This document shows positions 1-12,086 of a stretch of DNA of 64,000 bases, piece by piece. Both the position numbers and the translations under genes were made by a program. Origin of the DNA: Brassica napus (Eukaryota > Streptophyta > Magnoliopsida > Brassicales > Brassicaceae); the NCBI RefSeq assembly GCF_020379485.1, contig NC_063452.1:55767377-55831376 (forward strand), in the 5' to 3' direction. The notes below the pieces were generated by a model. That model did not search any database, was not told the DNA's origin, and was given only the letters and a program-made list of their open reading frames with translations. The stretch's first letter is position 1; each line of letters starts with the position of its first letter.

Positions 1-2521
1 TTTATTTTTCCTTATATTGTATATTTACTTATTATTGTTTAATGCAATGTTTCTATTTCTTATATTATATATTTACTAATTATTTATTTTTCTTTATATG
101 TATTTTTATTTTTATTTTTTGTTAACGCCACGTGTCATCTTTTAGAATAAGTTTTTTCCGCTGATGTGGACGCCCTATGGAGCCTCAAAAGCTTATTTTT
201 TGTTAACGCCACGTGTCATATTTTAGAATAAGTTTTTTCCGCTGATGTAGACGTCCTATGGAGCCTCAAAAGCTCTTTTTTATTAGTATAGATTTAGTTT
301 TTCATTTCTCAATTGTATATTTACTTATTCTATTTTTTTTATATAAAATGATAATATTATGATAGATGTTTAAAGTAATATTTCTATTTATTATATTGTA
401 TATTTACTTATTATTTATTTTTCCTTATATTATATATTTACTTATTATTGTTTAATGCAATGTTTCTATTTCTTATATTATATATTTACTAATTATTTTT
501 TTTTCTTTATACGTATTTTTATTTTTTTGTTAACGCCACGTGTCATCTTTTAGAATAAGTTTTTTTCCGCTGATGTGGACGCCCTATGGAGCCTCAAAAG
601 CTCCCTTTTATTAGTATAGATTCCATTTTTTATATTGTGTATTTACTTAATGTTTATCTTTTATTATTTTTATTTTTATACCATGATAATATTACGATAT
701 ATATTTAATTTAATATTTTTATTTCTTATATACTATATTTAATTATTATTTATTTTTCTTATCTTTTATATTTACTTATTCTATTAATAAGATAATGTTT
801 AATACGATAATGTTTAGTATAATATTTTGATTTCTTATATTTTGTATTTAGTTATTATTTTATAGATGTTTAATTTATTTTTTTCATTTCTCAATTGTAT
901 ATTTACTTATTCTATTTTTTTTATATCAAATGATAATATTATGATAGATGTTTAATGTAATATTTCTATTTATTATATTGTATATTTACTTATTATTTAT
1001 TTTTTCTTATATTGTATATTTACTTATTATTGTTTAATGCAATGTTTCTATTTCTTATATTATATATTTACTTATTATTTATTTTTCTTTATATGTATTT
1101 TTATTTTTATTTTTTGTTAACGCCACGTGTCATCTTTTAGAATAAGTTTTTTTCCGCTGATGTAGACGTCCTATGGAGCCTCAAAAGCTCCCTTTTATTA
1201 GTATAGATTTAGTTTTTCATTTCTCAATTGTATATTTACTTATTCTATTTTTTTATATCAAATGATAATATTATGATAGATGTTTAATGTAATATTTCTA
1301 TTTATTATATTGTATATTTACTTATTATTTATTTTTCCTTATATTGTATATTTACTTATTATTGTTTAATGCAATGTTTATATTTCTTATATTATATATT
1401 TACTAATTATTTATTTTTCTTTATATGTATTTTTATTTTTATTTTTTGTTAACGCCACGTGTCATCTTTTAGAATAAGTTTTTTCCGCTGATGTGGACAC
1501 CCTATGGAGCCTCAAAAGCTTATTTTTTGTTAACGCCACGTGTCATCTTTTAGAATAAATTTTTTCCGCTGATGTAGACGTCCTATGGAGCCTCAAAAGC
1601 TCTTTTTTATTAGTATAGATTTAGTTTTTCATTTCACAATTGTATATTTACTTATTCTATTTTTTTATATAAAATGATAATATTATGATAGATGTTTAAT
1701 GTAATATTTCTATTTATTATATTGTATATTTACTTATTATTTATTTTTCCTTATATTGTATATTTACTTATTATTGTTTAATGCAATGTTTCTATTTCTT
1801 ATATTATATATTTACTAATTATATTTTTTTCTTTATATGTATTTTTATTTTTATTTTTTTGTTAACGCCACGTGTCATCTTTTAGAATAAGTTTTTTCCG
1901 CTGATGTGGACGCCCTATGGAGCCTCAAAAGCTCCCTTTTATTAGTATAGATTATATGTTTAATTTAGGTTTTTCCATTTTTATATTGTATATTTACTTA
2001 TTGTTTATCTTTTCTTATTTTGTATATTTATTTATTCTAAATTTCTTGCTTTTATATCAATGATAATATTACGATATATATCTAATGTAATATTTTTATT
2101 TGTTATATACTATATTTGCTTATTATTTTTTTATTTTATTTTATATTTATTTATTCTAATATTACGATAAATATTTAATATAATATTTCTATTTCTTATA
2201 TTGTGTGTTTAGTTATTATTTATTATACTATATATTTTTCAGATATATGTTTAATTTAGGTTTTTTTTATTTCTTAATTATATATTTACTTATTATTTAC
2301 TTTCCTTATATTGTATATTTACTTATGATTGTTTAATGCAATGTTTCTATTTCTTATATTGTTTATTTACTTATTATTTATTTTTCCTTATATTTCAAAT
2401 TTACTTATTATTTATTTTCTATTTTTAAATAATAATGTCACGTGTCATCTTTCGAGAGAATTTTGTTTCGCTGATGTGGACGCTCTATGGAGCCTCAAAA
2501 TGTCCCTTTTATTAGTATAGA
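1..2521 (-). repeat. Tandem array of Helitron-like terminal units
   Basis: Eight related blocks begin GTTAACGCCACGTGTCATC or a variant, at about 121, 201, 529, 1116, 1448, 1529, 1861 and 2431 (the last diverged). Most run to a shared edge TTATTAGTATAGATT; the copies at 121 and 1448 instead run directly into the next copy. AT-rich spacers between them also repeat: the stretches at 290-510, 870-1110, 1207-1440 and 1618-1860 are near copies. On the minus strand each block starts TCTATACTAATAAAAG, which resembles the 5' end of Brassicaceae Helitrons (family knowledge from memory). I see no Rep/helicase gene and no matching 3' hairpin, so these look like non-autonomous 5' ends in a head-to-tail array. 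The small frames here are chance. Confidence 0.6.
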
Positions 2522-2994
2522 TTACTAACCTAACTCTACATCATCAACACATGTTAGTATAGGTGGCTAAAGACCCGATAATCTTAATTGTTTTTCTTTA
2601 TTACAATATTACTATTTCTAATATATTTCATTAATAAATTTAAAAACATAAAAAATGAGCTGTTCCAAAAATCCAGCTATCCAATATCGAGACATATTGG
2701 CATTACCTCTGTTTTGAGCTGTTCCAAAAATCCAGTGAATTGCCTCTGCTTTTTACTATCTACAGGCGGTGTGTTTTGGGGTAACTTCAACAAAACCTTC
2801 TTCAGAAACATGTAGCTCAATTTCAAATCGTAAATCTGCTCATTAACCTTGTACTCTTTGATCACCATATGAACAAAATCATCATAACTTGTTTTGTCGT
2901 CTATGGCTATAGCTTTACTCCTCTTCCTTTGTCAACACCAAATAACCATTTATTTTTACCAAATATCCAGTACTGTAACAAATCTATGGTCAAA
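2522..2994. other. Intergenic; one unrecognised short frame
   Basis: AT-rich sequence with no recognised gene. A minus-strand frame at 2677-2868 reads plausibly as protein (it contains LPQNTPPVDSKKQRQF) and may be a decayed exon. Inside it a 20-base stretch around GAGCTGTTCCAAAAATCCAG occurs twice (near 2657 and 2718). I do not recognise a family. Confidence 0.3.
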
Positions 2995-3420
2995 TAATAA
3001 ATAAATCTATCAAATTTTAACTAAATCTGTCAAATTCTAATAAATTTGTGGTAAAAGATAAATAAATCTATCAAATCCTAACTAAGTCTATCAAAACTAA
3101 GTAACTTTGTGGCTAAAGAAAAATAAATCAATCAAATCAAAATTAAATCTGTCAAAAACAAATAAATTTGTGGCTATAGAACAAATAAATCTATCAAATC
3201 CTACGTAAATCTGTTCAAATTAAGTAAATCTATGGCCAAATAAATTAAATATGTCAATATTTAATAAATTTGCGGCCAAACGTAACAGATTTGTTGTAAC
3301 AAGTCTGTAGAAATTTTATTAAGTCTATAGTTTTTAAATAAATTTGTGGCTAAAGAATAATATATTTAAGTCTGTGACTACATAAAACATATACAAAATA
3401 AGTCTGTAGATGACAAAATC
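2995..3420. repeat. Degenerate AT-rich minisatellite
   Basis: A motif of roughly 35-40 bases, AAATAAATCTATCAAATCC followed by TAACTAAATCTGTCAAA, recurs about ten times with substitutions and small indels. No coding potential is visible. Confidence 0.6.
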
Positions 3421-3589
3421 GTAAATATTCTGAAAATTCAGTAATGTTGTTTTCGTAATTGTTTTTTTGTTAACAAAGAAAATAGGGGTAAATTATGTAT
3501 GAAAAACAAACTAGTAATTAAAATAAAATTAGAGTTAAACTAGTAATTAATTGATAAATAAAGGTTAAACTAGTTTTTTTCTCAAAAAA

Positions 3590-4535
3590 GTAACGAAAAG
3601 GAGAAGATATTCATTTTATACATGTGTGTGTGTGAGAAAAACAATACTATTGATTAAAATAAAGTTACGAGAAATAAGGTTGTGATTGGTAAAAATCACA
3701 GAAAAATGGAGTAAATAAATAAGTAGAAATAAGCTGAAAATAAAACTAAGTGGTATGAGGAGAGAGAAAAAGAAAACCAGAGTAAATGTTTTCCTATTAT
3801 AAAAATTAGAGTAAAATTTAGATTGTATTTTTCACTTTTATACAGTAAATAGCTGAAATTGTGGAAAACCTTTTTCACCTTGGTAAATGTGTAGCTGAAA
3901 CTAGAATAAATTTAATTTTAGACATTTACTCTATTAGTGCAATACAGTCACGCTCTAAATGAATGTGAAGCAAAGATATAAATACAATAGAGAGACCTAC
4001 CCAATTAACTAAACCTTTCTTCCCTTTTATGACTCTCTTTCAATGTTTTCATCTGTCACTCTTTCTTTTTTCTTATTTTTCTAAAATTATAAATTTATAT
4101 TGAGCAACATACATTACATTTACATCCCAAACAAATAGAGTAGATATCTTCTGGCATTTTATTTGTATGCCTGTGAAAATTCGACTGATATGAATTGGAT
4201 ATAATGTATTTTTTTTTGCTTAAAATACAAAGTATGTTGTTTAATCGAATTTACAAGACATATTCAACAACAAATTAATTTGAGTTTAACATACATCTTA
4301 ATTGCTTACATAAACTTAAATAATTAATTAAGCTGCTGATAATAGGAATGGGTAGCTCTCATTCTCACACACACATATACAAATGATGTTTTAAATAAAT
4401 GTTCGACGATAGAAAATAAGTAGCAAATAATATTATTGGATATAAATTACAAAGAGAAAGGTCGTTGGATTAGATAAGATTAAAATAAATTAAGGCAAGT
4501 CTAAATATAAATATTCATCCGATGGTGAAGATGAA
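3590..4535 (+). repeat. Paralogous copy of the flank upstream of the neprosin gene
   Basis: Positions 3590-3660 and 3965-4200 closely match 30154-30475, including AATACAATAGAGAGACCTAC and TTCTGGCATTTTATTTGTA. Positions 4318-4530 match 46999-47335, including TTAATTAAGCTGCTGA and GTTGGATTAGATAAGA. The two matched parts are only about 110 bases apart here but about 16.5 kb apart in the other copy. This copy therefore serves as an approximate pre-insertion reference. A minus-strand frame at 3696-3878 has no family signature. Confidence 0.6.
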
Positions 4536-4546
4536 CAAAAAAGTTA

Positions 4547-5242
4547 GAGATTTTTGCAAGATTCACTCAGAAATTAAAGTTAAACCTAAAACTAACTCAT
4601 GTTTTTCTTGGATTTTTCTTTTATCCTATTCACCCCACAAGTTCATATTATTTACGAAAATACCATTAGTTTTTTTTTTCTTTTCGAAAATAGCATTTTT
4701 ACTCTCTCAACCTCATCATCTTCAAGTGTTTACAAGATTGCCATTACAATCACTACACCAACCACCATGAACAACCAATTTGAAGCTCTTAATGCACCTC
4801 AAATCGATTTACACTCTCTCTTTCTCACTTGTTATGAACTAAAAACAACATCTCTTTCACTTTGCCTCTATATTCATCAAAAACACTCAAGCTTTTGATT
4901 CAAATTTTTTTATGGTTGATAGAACCATTCAAACATACTATTCTTAGTGGGTTACTTTCGTTTGAGGTTCTGGGTGGTTGGAGAAGACTTTGTGTGCTAA
5001 AGAAATCATCTCACTAGTTTAAGGTATGAAATTGAAATTTTTTCCAGATCTGTTCGCGTAGAAGACTTACCCGTAAGTAGTCTGGCTGTAGAAGACTTAC
5101 GGGTAAGTCTTCTGGTCAAACGGACGACTTACTTGTAAGTCGTTATCTTTGTTTGTTAAAAAAAAATCTAGAGAATACCCTAGACGACTTACCAGTAAGT
5201 CGTCTAGGATAAACGGGTTAGTTTTGCATTTAACCGAATTGT
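4547..5242 (-). mobile_element. Truncated copy of the GTCGTC hairpin element
   Basis: This segment is the reverse-complement relative of the right end of the large element at 51971-56132. It starts with the end motif GAGATTTTTGC and continues with the same order of blocks: CTATTCACCCCACAAGTTCA, then a TCGAAAATAGCATTTTTACTC-like stretch, then CACCATGAACAACCAATTTG. It ends in hairpins with GACGACTTAC arms (5040-5215). The inner end stops where the foldback element at 5243 begins. The frames at 4522-4898 are shadows of this repeat, not genes. Confidence 0.6.
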
Positions 5243-5842
5243 TTCAACCAATAGGATTTCATTATTTCAAATTCGATATCTTTTAAAAAAAGAAACAAAA
5301 TATTGTCAAGTTATATTATGGTTTTAGAAAAAAAAAATAGTAGTTACAGAAAAAAGAATTAAAAAAAATATTTTTAACGTCATCAGCAAAACACTAAACC
5401 CTAAATCCTAATCCGTAAACCCTAAATCCTAAACCCTAAACCCTTGGATAAACCCTAAACCCTTGGGTAAATTTAAAACCCTTGGGTAAACCCTAAACCC
5501 TTGGATAAATCCTAAACTCTAAATAAAAACACTAAATCCTAAAACTCTAAACCGTAAATCCTAAACCCTCGAATGTTTTAGTGTTTAGTGATTTTGATTT
5601 AGAGTTTAAGATTTATCCTAGAGTTTAGGGTTTACTCAAGGGTTTAGGGTTTAGGATTTAACGTTTAGAGATTAGGATTTAGGGTTTAATGTTTTGCTAA
5701 CGACTTTAAAAATATATTTTTTGTAATTACTAATTTGTTTTATTTATTTCTTTTTATAAAAAATAATATAATTTGACAATATTTTGTTTCTTTTTTTAAA
5801 AGATATCGTATATGAAATAACACAATCCTATTGGTCGGTGAA
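5243..5842. mobile_element. Foldback element with a telomere-like core
   Basis: The two outer parts are inverted copies. The left part starts TTCAACCAATAGGATT and continues through GATATCTTTTAAAAAAAGAAAC. The right part ends with its reverse complement at AATCCTATTGGTCGGTGAA. The core, about 5391-5695, has degenerate CCCTAAA runs on the left and TTTAGGG runs on the right, so the telomere-like units also face each other. No coding frame was found. A MITE or foldback transposon is the simplest reading; a relic of a chromosome end is less likely because of the inverted symmetry. Confidence 0.6.
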
Positions 5843-5882
5843 CCTAGAGGTTTACCCTAGGAAGTGAACCCAAGAATAAGTC

Positions 5883-6003
5883 TTATATCACGGAAAATCA
5901 TTTAGTAATATTATTAAAAAAAAACTTAAAATAATGGTTCACATTAACTTTTTAGTTTTTTTTTTTTGCTTTTGTATATTCTTTTTCCCTTTCCCCTACT
6001 ATT
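5883..6003 (+). repeat. Left direct repeat flanking the DUF946 pseudogene
   Basis: About 120 bases beginning TTATATCACGGAAAATCATT and ending in a run of T and CCCC are repeated at 7915-8033 with a few indels. The pair encloses the DUF946 gene remnant. Confidence 0.75.
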
Positions 6004-6242
6004 AAACATTGAAGATGCTTATGGTATATTATTCTATATCATAGTTTATACATGTTTTGATTCTTTCATTATGAATGCCACGAGGTCCCAACAACCCCCC
6101 TCCTGGATAATGTCGAGTAATTGTTGATAATGATATTTTGCCACCTACGGTTTTAAAATTCACCAACTTGCTTAGTATTTTTATGCTAATGCTGTCAAAA
6201 ACTATCTTGATTTGAATCAGAACTATGTAATCTTTGTTTCAG

Positions 6243-7766
6243 GCACAGGTTTTGCTACCGGAAAGATAAACCTCGGAGAGATCCAAGTTGTGAAAGTCAC
6301 TGAATTTGATAGAGTTTGGAAATGTAGCAAGTCGCGTGGCGGTAAAACAAGATGTGCCTCTTTTTACAAACCTGTGGGGATACCAGAAGGTTTCCATTGC
6401 CTTGGCCATTATTGTCAGGCAAACAACCAGCCGTTGAGAGGCTTTGTTCTTGCAGCTCGGGCTAACCATCCGGATAAGGATGATCATCGTCCTGCACTGA
6501 AGAAACCAGTGAACTATACTTTAGTTTGGAGTTCAGACTCAGACTGCTACTTCTGGTTGCCTAATCCTCCGGTTGGCTACAAAGCCGTGGGAGTTATCGT
6601 CACAGACGAAGCAGAGGAGCCTGACACTGAAGAAGTGAGATGTGTAAGAGAGGATCTCACAGAGACTTGTGAAACACGCGAGAGGATTCTCGGCGTTGGA
6701 TCCTTTAACGTGTGGAGCACGGAACCGTGCTCCAGAGGGATTTGGTCACGAGGCGTGGCGGTTGGGTCATTCTTTTGCTCTACTAATCATAACAAAGCCG
6801 ACATGAACATTTCCTGTCTGAAAAACCTTGATCCTACCTTACAAGCGATGCCTAATCTTGACCAAGTCCATGCGCTTATTCAGCACTACGGACCAACGGT
6901 CTACTTCCACCCTGAAGAGACTTACTTACCTTCCTCCGTACCATGGTTCTTTAAAAACGGTGCTTTGTTATACCGGTTTGGTAAACCGGGAGGAGAACCG
7001 ATTAACTCAACCGGTTCGAACTTGCCATCAGGTGGACAAAACGACGGGAGCTACTGGATTGATCTCCCTCAAGAAGATGAGGAAGCTACAAACAATCTAA
7101 AGAAAGGGAACATAGAGAGCTCAGAGCTTTACGTCCACGTGAAGCCAGCGCTCGGTGGGATCTTCACTGACGTTGTTATGTGGATCTTCTGCCCCTTTAA
7201 CGGTCCCGCCACGCTTAAGATCAGTCTTCTCACCGTCCCCATGAACCGCATCGGTGAGCACGTTGGTGACTGGGAGCATTTCACGTTCCGGATAAGCAAC
7301 TTCAACGGCGAGCTTACTCAGATGTTCTTCTCGCAGCACAGCGGCGGCGGGTGGGTTGATGTCTCTGATCTCGAGTTTGTTAAAGGAAGCAACAAGCCGG
7401 TTGTGTACTCTTCTAAGCACGGACACGCGAGTTTCCCTCACCCGGGGATGTATCTTCAAGGCTCGTCAGAGAAACGATGTTGGGAAGAGCGAGTTTGTTG
7501 TGGATTCTAGTCAGAGGTATAGAGTCGTGGCGGCTGAGTATTTAGGGGAAGGAGTGGTTTCGGAGCCGTGCTGGCTGCAGTACATGAGAGAGTGGGGACC
7601 AACTATAGTGTATGATTCTGCAGCTGAGATCGATAAGATCATTAATCTTTTGCCTTTGATTGTGAGGTTCTCTATTGAGAATTTGTTTCCTATTGCGCTT
7701 TATGGAGAGGAAGGTCCTACGGGACCAAAGGAGAAGGATAACTGGGAGGGAGATGAGATATGTTGA
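6243..7766 (+). pseudogene. DUF946 / Vps62-type protein, broken
   Basis: The frame from 6243 to about 7470 reads GTGFATGKINLGEIQVVKV, then YWIDLPQ and MNRIGEHVGDWEHFTFR, all hallmarks of the plant DUF946 (Vps62-related) family, whose function is unknown. At about 7465-7475 the frame shifts. The true continuation, [17 protein letters not shown] to the C-terminal [17 protein letters not shown], is one frame over (to 7766) and matches the family end. A splice acceptor (TTTCAG at 6237-6242) precedes GTGFATG, so the usual short first exon should lie upstream. I cannot find it; foldback and repeat DNA lies there instead. Two defects, a lost exon 1 and a frameshifting deletion, argue for a pseudogene. 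From memory At5g18490 is the likely orthologue, which fits the other genes in the window. Confidence 0.85.
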
Positions 7767-7914
7767 AGAAAGGTTTTGGCTGAGCTTAATATGGATCTGC
7801 GAAAACAGAGCTCCTCTGTTTACGTGAAGTGTGTTGTGTAATATTGTGTAGATGTGATAATGTAAAGTCTTCTTATTTGGACATTGGTTTAGCCATTTTA
7901 GTTACCACGAGATA

Positions 7915-8033
7915 TTATATCACGGAAAATCATTTAGTAATATTATAAAAAAAAAAAACTTAAAAATAATGGTTCACATTAACTTTTAGTTTTTTTTTTT
8001 TTGCTTTTGTATATTCCCTTTTCCCCTAATATT
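7915..8033 (+). repeat. Right direct repeat flanking the DUF946 pseudogene
   Basis: This is the second copy of the repeat at 5883-6003, in the same orientation. It begins just after the probable 3' UTR of the DUF946 remnant. Confidence 0.75.
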
Positions 8034-8320
8034 TGAAGGTTATCATAATTAAACTCAAATTAACAAAAAGGTAATAGTAATTTACATTAAACTTTGGTAA
8101 ATTTTGGTAAATTTATATAAAAAAGAAGAAGAAGAAGGTTAGTGCTCTTTTGAACAAAAAAAAAAAAGAAGAAGGTTAGGGCTCTCTCTCTCTCTCTCTT
8201 GCTCTCAGATCACATCGTAAAAGAATAAGCTTTTTGGTTCTTAAGCTTTTTGGTTCTTCCTCGTCTCCCTCTGGCTTCGTCTTTTGAGTCTTTCGATTTT
8301 GAAGGTACGGATAGGTTAGT

Positions 8321-9970
8321 ATGAAAACGTTTTCTAGAGATTTGATAAGTAGTTTGCCAGATGAGCTTCTTGGCAAAATCCTGTCTTTGGTTCCGACAAA
8401 AGAGGCTGCTTCTACATCGATCCTGTCCAAGAGGTGGAAGAATCTGCTGTGTCTTGTAGACAGCCTTTGTTTTGATGATTCGATGTTTATGTATCCCACC
8501 AAGGAAGGAGTCGCATCATGTGGTGCAGCACATCGCTTCTTAGATTTCGTGGACAAGACTTCTGCTCTGTTAAACAATTCTCCTATCATCAAAAAATTAT
8601 CTCTGTCTCGCGGACATGTATATGGCAGTCGCTGTCACGCAGCAGCGTGTACGCATGATCATGTGAAACTTTGTTTGGACCGTTGCATTTGGACTGCTAT
8701 GGAGCGGGGTTTATTGGAACTACACTTGCACGCTGACACTTGTTGTGGTATTCATATAATGCAAGAGTTGTTTACGTGCAAGACATTGGTTACGCTCACA
8801 CTATCCGGTAACCATCTTATTCAAGTCCTTGAGCGTGTTTTTCTTCCAGCGCTCAAATCACTTTCTATGTTATCATTTTCAGCCATTGATCATCCGGACT
8901 ATTGTCGGCTCATAGATGGCTGCCCTGTGCTGGAAGACTTGTTCATAAGTGATGCTGATCCTTTGAAACCGTCATATTGTGGTGAGCACGTGGAAAGCGA
9001 AACTATCAAGCGGCTTGTGGTTTTTGTCAATCTTCCAAAAGGTTATCACCCCGAAGGAACTTATTTGAGAGCACCCAATCTTGTGCAACTGGACTATTCT
9101 TGTTATGTATCCGAGAATCATTGGTTTGATGATTTGGATTCGCTTGTCCAAGTCTGGCTGGATCTCAGGTTATGGGAGTCAACTTATGATTATGATTACG
9201 ATGATGAGGATGATGATGAGGCTGCTGCTGCTGCTGATGATGATGATGATTCCTTTAATGATAAACATAAGGTAGCTATAATTGGTGATGTTTCACACCT
9301 AGTTGCGGGTATACGCAATATTACAACCCTTCACTTGTCTCCTGATTCTCTTGAGGTCAGTTTTTTCTAATCTTCTGTTTTTCTATTGTATCTTGGTTTG
9401 TTGATGATTAGCTTATTATACCAGGCTTTTCATTTCTGCTGTGAATCCATGCCAATGTTCAACAACCTCCTTAATTTATCGATCGAGAGTGACAAGGAAA
9501 AAGGTTGGCAAGTAATGCCACTTCTGCTCAATAGTTGTCCAAATCTACACACTTTAGTCATCAAGGTAATTATCAGTTTTCTCTTTTTGTTTGTTTGTTT
9601 GTTTCTAGTGTGGGTTGCCCATCATTACACATAACAAATTGGTCTCTGGTTTCAGGGTCTTGTGCACAGAATAACAAATAGATGCGGAGATGCATGTGCT
9701 TGCATCCCTAAGAAGCAGAGGAAGATTTTGGAGGAGGAGAAGACAATAAGTTGTTTATGGACATGTCAAGTGAAGGTGCTAGAGATTTTAGAGTATGGAG
9801 GTTCTTTTGAAGAGCTGAACCAGATGATGCATTTCTTAGGTAAGTTGGAATGTCTTGAAACTGTTAAAGTTGGTGTTAACTCGGACAAAGACGACCAGAT
9901 TGAGTTCTTGCGAGCTAATCTACTGACTCTCCCCAAAGCTTCATCAAAGTGTGACATCCAATTCAGCTGA
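8321..9970 (+). CDS. F-box/LRR protein with FBD-like C-terminus
   Basis: Three exons join in frame: 8321-9355, 9425-9565 and 9656-9970, with donors GAG|GTCAGT and AAG|GTAATT and acceptors ACCAG and TTTCAG, giving 496 residues. Residues about 6-50 form an F-box ([20 protein letters not shown], then [10 protein letters not shown]), expected to bind SKP1/ASK in an SCF ubiquitin ligase. Leucine-rich repeats follow ([36 protein letters not shown]). The last exon carries the FBD-type [20 protein letters not shown]. The substrate cannot be predicted. An acidic/Ala tract ([21 protein letters not shown]; about residues 289-310) interrupts the LRR region. A CT microsatellite lies upstream at 8181-8201. 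All splice phases are intact, so the gene is probably functional. Confidence 0.85.
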
Positions 9971-12086
9971 GAGCTTTTTCTTTCTCGGCTATATATGCCA
10001 ATATTTAGATGCAACTTAAATCGTGTATGGTTATTATCATTTAAATATCATTGAAGTTGGTTACAATTTGTTTCATTTCAGAAGATATGTGTGTGACTTG
10101 TCCTAATGCTAGTCACACTCTAGGAACCACATATAAAATGGTAATCATTCTTTAGATTGGCTAACCTTGTTAAAGTAAACAAAGACTCTTTAACACTAGT
10201 TTTGGTTAATGGTAACAGTAAATCCAAAGCACCAATTTTCAATTTTCAGTAAATATCTTTCCAGATAGGGACAAAACCAATATTTGAACGTGAGCTAGTC
10301 TAAGTTTTGCTTCTCTTTTTTTCTTTTCAATTCCACAAATATCATAATTTCTGCAGAGAATCTGCAAAGCTTACCATCTATAGCTTCTTCCTTATAATAT
10401 TCCAACTTTTAGCTTGCAATTGAGTCCGCATTCCCTCATACTTATTTGCGTGTCTTTGTTCCTCTTGTGATCTAAATGGTGCGTTGAATGTTCTTTCCTA
10501 CTTCTCTACCCTGGATTAATGAATTCTACTCGCTATGTAGACTAGAGATGATTAATCTGTTTTCATGATTGAATGTTTTTCTTCATCCAGTTTGAATCTC
10601 TGTCTCTTTATCCTATAACAACAAACGAAATGGCTAATGCACTACGCTACAGCTACCTAAGAGGTCCAGGAGGTCGGTTGCAGCAGAAACTGCTCGGATT
10701 TCTTGTTGAAAGGTTATAATGAAGATATTGAGTGTCATGAAGAAGACAAGAGGGGATTAGCATATGATGCAGATGCAGATGCAGCGGAGCTCTAACCTTA
10801 AAAAATGGAAATGGTCACGTTGCTATCGATGTTAACCCAATACATAATTCGCAGTCAGGACATGTTCATTCTTCCAAGTGCAGCCATAGCCTCAGCAGTA
10901 ATCCAAAGAGTGATAGTGTTCCTTTGGGCTTGGGACTTGAGTCTTGGCCGGAACTCCACCCGACCTGTTGTACCTCCATGATATGGCATATTCTTCAAAT
11001 GTGCATTTGTGTTGTAAGAAACACGTGTGTCCTCTCATAGTCACTGTAACATCCCATTTCTGGTGAAGATAGCAGTTTAACCGAAAACAGAAATGGTTGT
11101 ACGTTATTTATTTGAGTTGAGTTATGGAAGCTTGCATTATCCACAAATAGTTTGATAATCCCTGCTTTTTGAAATCATAACCAAATTACAAACGCTGCAT
11201 TACAGATTCATATAAGTACACAACATATTTACAAGGGAATGACTATCGCAAATGCCTCCACACCAAAATCTTGTGGAGGTCCCAAAAAGGGAAGGAAGAA
11301 TGTTTCTTCCTAAACGAAATCTGAGTCGGAACCAACCAATAAAGCCACGACTTCACTAGTCACCAAATCAGCTGTATGAATGTTTACACAAACAAAACAA
11401 AACAGAACATATGTGTGTATATGTTTCTTTCTGTCTACTAAACTCTGAATCTGAAATCCTCCAGTACCCACAAGCCAAAACCTGCGTAGAGAGAGGGATC
11501 TCTGTGGTTAGATGATGATGACTGAAACCTCAAGTGGCATCCAGAATGCTAAAGCACTGTAGCAATCGGTAAGACTAACAGTTTAGTAGTTTGACAGAGA
11601 ATACAATCTTGATTGAAAATGCAACGGACAAAGCATGGGGTCCGACTAAGTTATTTCAATAAGTTGAACCACTACACATAATCATAGAGGTAAGACCTAA
11701 CAGTGTCCAATAGCATTCTTAGTTGTTTTAAACCTACGGCCAAAAATTCTTTTGAAATGAAGCTTTATCATGTATGTACCTTAAAACGAAGCTAGATCAA
11801 GATAATGACTTGTGTGCCACGCCACTTCAACCACGTCTGATTCCTGTACTTGACACATGAAAAAATATTTTCAATTATCCTTTTAAATATCTCCTCAAAA
11901 AATAATATTTTCAATTCTCCTTTTAAATATCTCCTCAAGCCTTTCTATCCTACCATTACGACTCAGTATAAAAGAAAACAATTCTCGCTAAACACTAACA
12001 AGAAAGAAAAAAAAAAAAAAAAGGACGCTAACAAACTTACTTCTCTGTGACGATCGAAGAAAAAAAAAAGAGGAGAGGACGCTAAC
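9971..12086. other. Intergenic with decayed sequence
   Basis: No supported gene. Around 10630-10990 there are short open stretches that could be exon relics (for example one reading [17 protein letters not shown], then [13 protein letters not shown]), but no family is recognised and stops interrupt them. At 11864-11938 a block of about 38 bases containing ATTTTCAATT and CCTTTTAAATATCTCCTC is tandemly duplicated. An A-rich tract lies at 12007-12022. Confidence 0.4.

Noticed and set aside
5391..5695. True chromosome end or fusion point
   Set aside because: The telomere-like units are degenerate and lie in inverted orientation within a foldback element, so a transposon origin is simpler.
7121..7459. 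Minus-strand 112-codon frame inside the DUF946 gene
   Set aside because: Antisense shadow of conserved plus-strand coding sequence.
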